Below, one piece after another: positions 56,599-64,000 of a stretch of 64,000 nucleotides of DNA (positions are counted from its first letter, which is position 1; every line of letters starts with the position of its first letter). Where the stretch lies: contig CBFFRP010000041.1 of assembly GCA_965644295.1 (NCBI GenBank), positions 186,001-250,000 of the forward strand, given 5' to 3'. Below the pieces are notes generated by a model, which had not been told where the DNA came from, ran no database searches, and worked only from the letters and a program-made list of their open reading frames with translations. The translations under genes were made by a program, and so were the position numbers. The DNA comes from Paraphysomonas bandaiensis (Eukaryota > Chrysophyceae).

Positions 56599-57486
56599 CT
56601 AACTAAGAGCCCACTGTGTAAATTCATATGCCATAAATCTGGACGACGACACCAGGAATGCGCGCGCAACAGATGCTCCAACCCCACTATATAGTCCATA
56701 TATTCCTTTCGTTGAAATTAATTTATTTGCCACAAGCAATGCGCTCTGTGGTTTAGAGGAAATGCTAGCACCTTGAATATTTGCTTTCACACAATCCAAT
56801 GGAAAAGACACAAACCAACCAATGGCCCCTGACATGCCGCCTGATATCGCTACTGCTAAAGATATTGGAAGCCAAGGCTGTAGAATATGCTTACTGTGCT
56901 CATAAATAAAAAAATATGTACCTAAGAAGCACATTTCACGGCTTGTATTGATTCCATGACCACGGTACAAGTGTGCGATACCGTATCTAGAGTATATCTC
57001 TCTTGCGGCCCCAAATGAATTTTTTCCTTTGAATGAACTTGAAAGGCTTTCCAGTTGCATCTGTATTTTAACTAGCTCAAATGGAGTTGAAACTATAGCA
57101 GCTGCCAGTCCAGACAATGCACCAGCAACTATAACGCGAGGTTCGACATGCTCCAACACACGTCTATCTTTCTGTACATTCATCCACAGGCATAATTTTG
57201 CATACATAGTGAAGTTCATCATATTTAGAATTGTCAAAGCTGTCAGAGGTGGTGCAATTCCACGATAAAAACCCTTAACTAACCCCTCTTCTCTAAATAT
57301 ATTAATAAATGACTGGCTCATTGACTTGTATCGCTGTGGATGAGTTTGCATCCTCGTTTTTACAGTATCAAAGGGAAACCCCAAAACAGTTCCAAACACA
57401 CCTGCACATGCTCCCGAAAGAATCTCAACATGAATGGGCATGGTTGCACCAAGCTGCTGGGTTGTGCTTTTATTGCTACTGCACAA
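56599..57486 (-). CDS. Mitochondrial carrier family protein (SLC25)
   Basis: Six-helix inner-membrane transporter, 295 aa, single exon. Three repeats carry the carrier signature: GFPFDTVKTRMQTHPQRY, STPFELVKIQMQ and SFPLDCVKANIQ, each followed by a Gly-Tyr/Phe-Arg/Ser-Gly motif (GFYRGIAPPLTAL, HLYRGHGINTSRE, GLYSGVGASVARA). It resembles the carnitine/acylcarnitine and basic amino acid branch (SLC25A20/29/45 type), but the substrate is not decided by these motifs. Translation might begin at the second Met (MPIHVEILSGACAG). It has no intron, unusual beside the 20-exon CUL4 gene. Head-to-head with CUL4. Confidence 0.9.
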   Translation of the reverse strand: MCSSNKSTTQQLGATMPIHVEILSGACAGVFGTVLGFPFDTVKTRMQTHPQRYKSMSQSFINIFREEGLVKGFYRGIAPPLTALTILNMMNFTMYAKLCLWMNVQKDRRVLEHVEPRVIVAGALSGLAAAIVSTPFELVKIQMQLESLSSSFKGKNSFGAAREIYSRYGIAHLYRGHGINTSREMCFLGTYFFIYEHSKHILQPWLPISLAVAISGGMSGAIGWFVSFPLDCVKANIQGASISSKPQSALLVANKLISTKGIYGLYSGVGASVARAFLVSSSRFMAYEFTQWALS

Positions 57487-57822
57487 TTAGTTGCATGAGC
57501 GGTTAAGAACCCCTCAAGAACAATGTAATGTATGGACTACCGCGTATAACACCGACGAACGTATATGGTATACGTATACTACTCAATATACAGTCGAATG
57601 AGTATGAATTTCAAAGTACAAATCTCAGCACACTGTACAGCATGTATGTACTGCTGTACGCTGTACTGTATATATGCCTATGTACTGTACTGCTGTATTG
57701 CTTATCTCTGTCTTGTCTACGGACTGCTATACTCTGTACATTTCTGCATACATGTACGTCTCCATACATACATACATACGCAGTGAGGGGACCTGCCTGC
57801 TGTTTATATTCCAGAGCAGAGC
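57487..57822. promoter_or_regulatory. Divergent spacer, carrier / CUL4
   Basis: Dense in ATGTACTGCTGTACGCTGTA, CTATGTACTGTACTGCTGTA words plus a short CATA run. The shortest and clearest bidirectional spacer. Confidence 0.45.
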
Positions 57823-60800
57823 ATGAGCTGTCGAAGCAAATCTCACTCATTGAATACATCTGGATTAGTGAGTGGTATGAAATTCGGTGGTCGTTCAGAT
57901 GCATCGAAGAAGAAGCTTGTAATTAAACCGTTCAAACAGCAGCCTCGAGTCCCGGATGACTTTGAGTCCGTCTCATGGATTAAACTCAGAGATGCCGTTA
58001 GAGCTGTATGTCAGAAGACAACTATCGATACTAGTAAAGAGGAGCTCTATAGGGTAGGAGGTTATCACTCTATAGACTGGTGTTGGCTGATGTTTTGTCT
58101 GTAGCTGGTAGAAGATCTTTGTATACATAAGTTCGCCCCCTCTATATACGATAAGCTCTATGAGGAGTGCAAACAACATATACATCAAAAAGTTGATAGC
58201 CTTAGTCATCATGTAAGTAGCATAGACATGTCTTTGAAATAGCTCCTCATTGATATGTAGGAGGGTGAGATTTCCTCGTTTCTAGAGGTTGTTGACGCTG
58301 TCTGGGGAGATCACTGCGAACACATGGCGACTATCCGTAATATTTTCATATATCTGGACCAGTATGTTTTTGATCTTAGCAAGTATTGAAGTTTTTAATG
58401 ACATCATATAGGAGCTATGCGCTGCCAACATCAGGACGAGAGTCGATATGGGAATTAGGCGTCGGTATATTCCGAGAGCGGCTTGAGTCTAATCCTGAGG
58501 TCGTATTGACACACTTCGCTTTTTGCTTTCGTTAATTTATATTGCGCATTAATTCTAGATGGAAAAGAAGTTAATCACTGGAATTATGGTTGCGATTAAC
58601 GCAGAGAGGTTTGTGATCAGTGAATTTAGAAATGTCCCGTGTGATGTGTTTTCGTGTGGATTGAAGGAATGGGCGCACTGTGGATACACAGATCCTTCAT
58701 CGGGTCACGCGAATGCTCTTGTCCATGGGGACATACAAAGTGAAGTTCGAGGCACCCTTTTTACGAGAGTCTTTCTGGTATTTCCAAGAGGAAGGCATGA
58801 GAATGATAATGGATGTGGACGTTGCGGTCTATCTTCATCATGTAGAACACCGCCTGGAACAAGCGGAGAGCATGGTTACGCAGTACTTGGACCAGTACTC
58901 ACGTGCTCCTCTTATGTCTACAATAGAGGATACTCTTTTGAAGCCTCATATTGCCGCACTCGTGTCCAAGGGCGGGCCGAGTTTGCTAGAGGAAATGCGG
59001 TTGAGTGATCTCAAGCTGCTCTTCCTGATGGCAAGGAGGGTTCAGTCACTAAAGCTACTTAAAGATCTGTGGTCTGTACATTTAAGGTACATATATGTAT
59101 AGCGATATTATATCAACAGATGAACTGTTGTTAGCGAGATATTTTTTTGTGCAATTGTTGATATGAACATTTCAGAACTGTGGGAGAGTCCTATGTGGTC
59201 CCACAAGGTGACCATGGAACTAGCGAAAAAGATGTCATTGAGTCCATCCTACAATTTCAGGTAAGTCGTGCTGATCGTCATAGTTTATTCAGCTGGACGT
59301 CTATTTATTCTTATTTGCCATGGTCATAGGATAAGGCTGACACTATTCTCGTCGAAGCATTCTGCAATCACGTACGTCTTTTCTGTGACTACCAGATACC
59401 GATATAAATACTTCTACTGTAACAAATGTAATGTATATTACTATTACAGGAAGACTTTAAAAGTGCTCTGAAATCCTCGTTCGAACATTTTGTAAACATC
59501 AACCAGACGAAAGTGGCTGAGCTACTCGCGCGGTATGTGGACCGCAAATTACGAGGGGAGAAAGGGGTACCGGACTCAGATGTTGAAAACTCCTTAGAAA
59601 AGGTGGTATACTTTTAATGAAATGAGTTAATAAAACATAATATGCGGTTTTGTATGAATCATATGTATGTGTATTTTGTGCTGGATCGATGTTGGTGTCC
59701 ACTGTTTTGCGAATTGAAATGACATGAAAATAGGTACTGCGATTGTTCCGTCATCTACAAGGAAAAGATATATTTGAGGCGTTTTACAAGAAACATCTTG
59801 CAAAGCGATTACTTCTAGGTACCTGGAGTGTATTGACTTTTTGTATTCTGTCAATAATGGTCGTCATTTGACTGGTGGTATCAGGGAAGTCCTCGAACAC
59901 CGACAACGAAAAGGCCATGGTAGCGAAAATGCGAATGGTATTCCTTGTTATTCCTAATTAACAGTCCAAGTACACTGATACAATGATACGTCTTACTTTA
60001 GGAATGCGGTGTTGACTACACTTCCAAACTTGAAGGGATGTTTACGGATATTGAACTGGCACGTGACATCATGATTGCATATCGTCAACATTGTACAGGA
60101 AATAGCTCGATCACCTCTGAACCAATGGGTATGTGGTTTACAACCCAAACATTGCGATATATATCTTAACACTACTCTGTTATTTTGTTGCTTGTAGTCG
60201 TGGCGACGTCGAATGCTCGTGTAGAAATGGATACTGAAATTCATGTCCTGACTACTGGATTTTGGCCAACTTATTCTGTTGTTGAGCTAAACTTGCCTCA
60301 AGAAATTTCCCTACATAAGGTCAGTTATTCAAACAAACGGTGCTAGTTGTTTTGTTGACAAGTAGATTATTCTTTAGCATGTAACATAGCTGTTTTATTT
60401 CTGTCATTATTTTTCACAGGAGAAATTTAATGACTTCTACTTGAACAAATACCAAGGGCGTCGTCTAGCGTGGCAACATATTGTGGACCGATGCATCGTA
60501 TCGGCATACTTTCCGAGAGGGAAAAAGGAGCTTGAATTGTCACTCCTCCAGGTTCATCTGCATTATAATAATTACATCCGAATAACTGTGTAAACTGAGT
60601 AGACGACCGTATTATTGTTGTTTAACTCGACACAATCCTTAAGTTATACCGATATAAGGTGAGCTTATAGTTCTTGTTTTTGTCAATTATTGTGACTGGT
60701 GACCAGGTTAAAGACACGAGTGGTCGATGACGAGCTGCGTCGAGTAATGCAGTCTTTGGCTTGTGGTAAGCCTGGAACACGTGTGTTAGTCAAGACCCCG

Positions 60801-61499
60801 AAGGGGCGAGAGGTATACCTGTTGCATGCATGATGCTAACATATGTTGCATATGAAAGCGATGCCAAGTTGCTGTGGCTGAATCAGTGGCTTGCAGGTTG
60901 ACGACACGGACATTTTTAATGTTGATGAAAATTTTACCAACAAACTTTTCCGCATCAAGATCAACACTATACAGGTAACGGAAATGGTGTATATGAGATA
61001 TGTGTGTGTTTGGGAATGCAACGCGTTGTGATACTTGTATTTCCAGCTCAAAGAGACGGTAGAAGAGGTGCAGAAAACCAAGGAAGAAGTATTCAGAGAC
61101 AGACAGTACGAGGTAACAATCGTTTTGTACAATGAGGGACCCTTCTCTCCACTTGTTCATTGTTAATCTCTAATTCAATTTGCACAAAGCAACGTCTCGT
61201 GTGACACGTTGTGTACCCTATTAACTAACTAACTAACTATTCATGTAGGTTGATGCTATTATTGTGAGGCTGATGAAAGCAAGAAAGAAGCTGACACATA
61301 ATCAGTTAATGGGTGAAATTTTTTCTCAGCTCAAGTATGTTATTTTCTGTATCTGTGCATCCTACAATTCTTTATTCTGTGCTTATATAGGTTTTCGGCC
61401 ACGATGAGTGATATTAAGAAGCGTATTGAGAGCTTAATTGAAAGAGATTACTTGGAGCGCGATAAAGATGATAATGCGTCATACAACTATCTCGCGTAA
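57823..61499 (+). CDS. CUL4: Cullin-4
   Basis: Scaffold of CRL4 ubiquitin ligases; it binds DDB1 through its N-terminus and RBX1-E2 through its C-terminus, acting in replication licensing and DNA repair. Twenty exons: 57823-58053, 58105-58212, 58261-58361, 58412-58499, 58559-58608, 58667-59086, 59176-59260, 59330-59371, 59450-59602, 59734-59818, 59885-59937, 60002-60128, 60198-60319, 60420-60551, 60603-60658, 60707-60812, 60897-60974, 61047-61112, 61249-61334 and 61391-61499; 765 aa. CUL4-type N-terminus KKKLVIKPFKQQPRVPDDFE. Cullin landmarks: DIFEAFYKKHLAKRLLLGKS, ECGVDYTSKLEGMFTDIELA, GFWPTYSVVELNLP, LACGKPGTRVLVKTPKGRE and KLFRIKINTIQLKETVEEV. The C-terminal neddylation site is IVRLMKARKKLTHNQL (Lys before the LTHN/LxHN block), then KKRIESLIERDYLERDKDD and YNYLA. 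Confidence 0.95.
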
Positions 61500-62369
61500 T
61501 ATGTAATGAATATGATACCGGTAGTTTACGATAGGTGGTTCCAACAACTTACTTCAATACTTTAATTATATAATCAGCATTTATTCCTCTAAATTTCCTC
61601 TTGATACATAGGGTTGGTTAGAGAAACAATATCCATAACTACTAAATGGAGATCATTGTCTGTTGTTACCTGTATCCGACACTGCATAAGCATTGGTAGC
61701 TATTCATACTAGAGTTACTGCTCGGAAATGTGGAGTTCAGTGATACTATAGGAGATGTAATAATACAATTGGCTATATGGAGTTCAGTGACACCATAGGC
61801 GATGTATAATACAACTGGCTATATGTATTATGAAGTTTATTCGCAAATCAAGCCGAACTAGTTCAGGGAAAATTGTACACATAAAAGTTCGCGACATACG
61901 CAGCTTATCGCAAAGACCCCACGAACAACTGACGCCAGTTACTACGTAACAGTAAAAACCATCTCCATTAACTGTTAAAAGACAGAAATGGAAACGACCA
62001 AGGGTGCTACGATTACTAGGAGTCCACATACGACCCGAGACTGGACCACCGCCCACCGCACACACGAACCCCACCACTCATACACACAGGAACATATCAC
62101 CGGCCCGCACGAAACATTCAGGCCCTAGACAACGACGCCGCCTCCGGCAACTCCACCTATGCCTGACGCCCAAACGGTGCACTGAGACAACGCCACATTC
62201 CACCACACCACCCACCTCTCAGCACACACATCTAGCACTCGGTACACTCAGGACCTTAATACAGAATCCTGTGCCTCAGAGCCAATCTCATCCCCCTGAC
62301 AACAAGCGCCAATGAGTCCTAGGACACACAAGCATGGGTCAACTCACAATCAACATTAAGAACGGAAGT
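61500..62369. other. Intergenic with degraded element-like block
   Basis: 61500-61980 is AT-rich with nothing visible. 62000-62320 is C-rich with a frame (LRLLGVHIRPETG, then His/Thr/Pro-rich) that resembles decayed reverse-transcriptase-type sequence and parallels 49900-50360; not a functional gene. Confidence 0.45.
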
Positions 62370-63180
62370 TGTCGCACCTTGGTGCTTGCGGCGACGCACA
62401 AGCAGCTTCTGTAGCGCTAAATAGTAGGATAATAGAATTTGTGCTGATTAGTTACGGGTAGAGGTCGAAATAGCATGTCTAGCATTCAACTAGCCACAAC
62501 ATTAGTGCAGGTTTTTGACGCCTATTGCTAAATAATAGGACTTTCAATAATAATATTAAAACCTAAATTAAATTCTATAACTAATAAACTCACACAAAAA
62601 AGACATTTCAAGCTATACTCAACCAGCTCTATCCCACAACAAAGTCGGACTCGCACCTTTTCGTGGTGTTTTGGGGGACAAGTACCGGAGATATTTTTCC
62701 GGGAAACTAACGTGAGCCGCATATATAGTCAGCAGATATTGCTCTGCCCACTCATAGCCGAATCCTTGTGTGGTATAAGGGACACTAATAAGTGTCACTT
62801 GTGTAGACGTCTTTGGGCCTTGACGAATAAACAGGCACCCGGGAATGAGCCCACCTCAAGGGCATTCGGGACAGGGCCCACCTGAAAGGTAACCGGGATA
62901 TTGGGCTGCCTGCTGAAGTCAAGCCTCCGGGATGTTCACCTTAAAGACTCTTAAAACCTAAAGTTAGCAGATGTCAGGTATATCAACATTCTGCTTGCTC
63001 ATAGAGCGATAGAGCGGAGGTGGTTGCACCTTAACCTCCGTAGCGTTTAATAGTAGGATAATAGAGTTTGTACTAGTTAGTAAAAGGTAGACGTCTATCT
63101 AGCTTGACTAGCTTTCTTCTAGCCACTAAACTGGTGCTGATCCTTAACGCCTATTGCTAATAATAAGACTTTCAATATAA
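62370..63180 (+). repeat. Dispersed repeat family R1, long copy
   Basis: Two end-type segments (62390-62540 and 63030-63180, both with GATAATAGA.TTTGT and AACGCCTATTGCTAA) bracket the internal part (62640-62960: GGACTCGCACCTTTTCGTGG, GTGAGCCGCATATATAGTC, CACTTGTGTAGACGTCTTTG). This gives the longest view of the family: direct end segments around the 300-bp core. No coding capacity. Confidence 0.7.
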
Positions 63181-64000
63181 CCAGCTCCGAGCAGCCATGT
63201 ACACAACAAGAAAGGAAAAATTGGGAAGCTAAAAACATTAAGTGCGTAGAGTGAACTAATTACTTATCTACTAGTGACTGTAATTACGAGAAAGAAGTTT
63301 TTGTTTTCAGTAAACGCATTTTATTTTTACTCTTTAGTTACTCAGCGTAACTTATCGTAGTGAGTGGTAAACATAAACATGCCATGTACATATATATATA
63401 TACATACAGCCACACGCTCGAGCTGATCCATATCCATACACACAACTGTATCAAACCATTCAGTTTCAGGAATATAGAGGCGCAATAGCATGTGTCATGG
63501 TGGTTGTTCGTGCAGTAGATAGATCTCAATTGCTCTGATCTTTTCAAGGATGTTTCATCGGATCAGGCAGATATTTTCATATCCGCCTATGGAGCCGACG
63601 GTATGCCTATAGGCGGCTGGTTCGCTTGACACACTGTAAAAATCCTAATCTAGATATGCAAGTATTCGAAATATTGTGATATAAAATCGAGATATTCTAG
63701 ATATAAAATCGAAATATTGTGATATAAAATCGAGATATTCTAGATTATTCGGTCGAAATCTGGAAATGCCACAGGGATTGACCCACTATAGATTTTAGTT
63801 GCTGTGTGTTTTCAGTTTTAGGCTGTGTCTCTCTGGAGGTGTACACATCGCTCCCTGTGTGTGTATACATCTGTGAGCAGCTGATGCAGTTGCCTGCAGC
63901 ATCTCATTAGCTGAGCATTAGCTGAGCATAAGGTGAACGCTCAGATTCATTCATCCTCATGTTGGGGTTACTTAGACTATCAAACCTTTCGACATGGTTG
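63181..64000. other. Window edge: repeat and possible minus-strand gene start
   Basis: 63668-63745 is a tandem repeat of about 43 bp (GATATAAAATCGAGATATTC words, about two units). An ATG on the minus strand at 63995 (MSKGLIV) followed by a donor-like GTAACC could be the first exon of a gene continuing left, but I could not build it. Confidence 0.35.

Overview
The window is nuclear DNA from an intron-rich unicellular or simple eukaryote. Protein genes are split by short GT-AG introns, mostly 45-80 nt, often ending in TATAG. Several small-exon genes had to be assembled by following reading frame across introns. The gene set is universally eukaryotic: cullin-4, kinesin-5, SEN54, SPCS3, DPH3, ETF-QO, UBE2T, a BET-type bromodomain protein and a nuclear tRNA-Gln. 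I cannot name the species. A helical-repeat protein with 'GLQGLSSDC.VVREL' repeats recalls proteins I associate with stramenopiles and other algae or protists, but that is only a hint.

Layout. 70-1460 (+) M20 allantoate/N-carbamoyl amidohydrolase, 5' end outside the window. 2018-3618 (-) RUS/DUF647 protein, head-to-head with 4071-4923 (+) UBE2T. 4924-6879 repeat and pseudogene debris. 6880-10430 (-) kinesin-5, head-to-head with 10935-11665 (+) CREG. 12484-12879 (-) possible small gene, head-to-head with 13316-14710 (+) ankyrin-RING protein. 15485-16929 (-) CaMK-type kinase, head-to-head with 17441-19038 (+) M41 peptidase fused to helical repeats. 20274-21469 giant TATG microsatellite, then 21539-22015 (+) thioredoxin. 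22353-24755 (-) LMBRD2-like protein, head-to-head with 25254-26776 (+) lipase-like pseudoenzyme. 28452-29830 (-) PWI/RGG RNA-binding protein, with a small + ORF at 30134. About 31.2-37.8 kb is a mobile-element graveyard. 37851-39051 (-) SEN54, then tRNA-Gln at 39231, then a decayed + gene from 39609. 41703-42662 (-) EF-hand gene with two in-frame stops, head-to-head with 43164-43977 (+) SPCS3. 45326-46825 (+) FG-GAP membrane protein. 47502-47723 (-) DPH3 with 48349-49173 (+) bromodomain-NET protein. 51891-54353 (-) ETF-QO with 54978-55510 (+) ASCH protein. 55718-56466 hAT element. 56599-57486 (-) mitochondrial carrier with 57823-61499 (+) cullin-4. 61.5-64 kb repeats.

The most striking global feature is gene organisation. 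Nearly every minus-strand gene is followed 300-625 bp later by a divergent plus-strand gene: eight pairs of well-supported genes and three with a weaker partner. The spacer regions share a simple-sequence style rich in CTGTATAC, TACTGTAC and GCAGTATAC words, which suggests a common bidirectional promoter architecture.

Functional themes are ubiquitin signalling and genome stability (UBE2T, CUL4, ankyrin-RING), mitosis (kinesin-5), mitochondrial metabolism (ETF-QO, thioredoxin, carrier), RNA processing (SEN54, RBM26-like protein), translation (DPH3, tRNA-Gln) and the secretory pathway (SPCS3, CREG). All exon joins are my own inferences from splice signals and frame; no transcript data were available.
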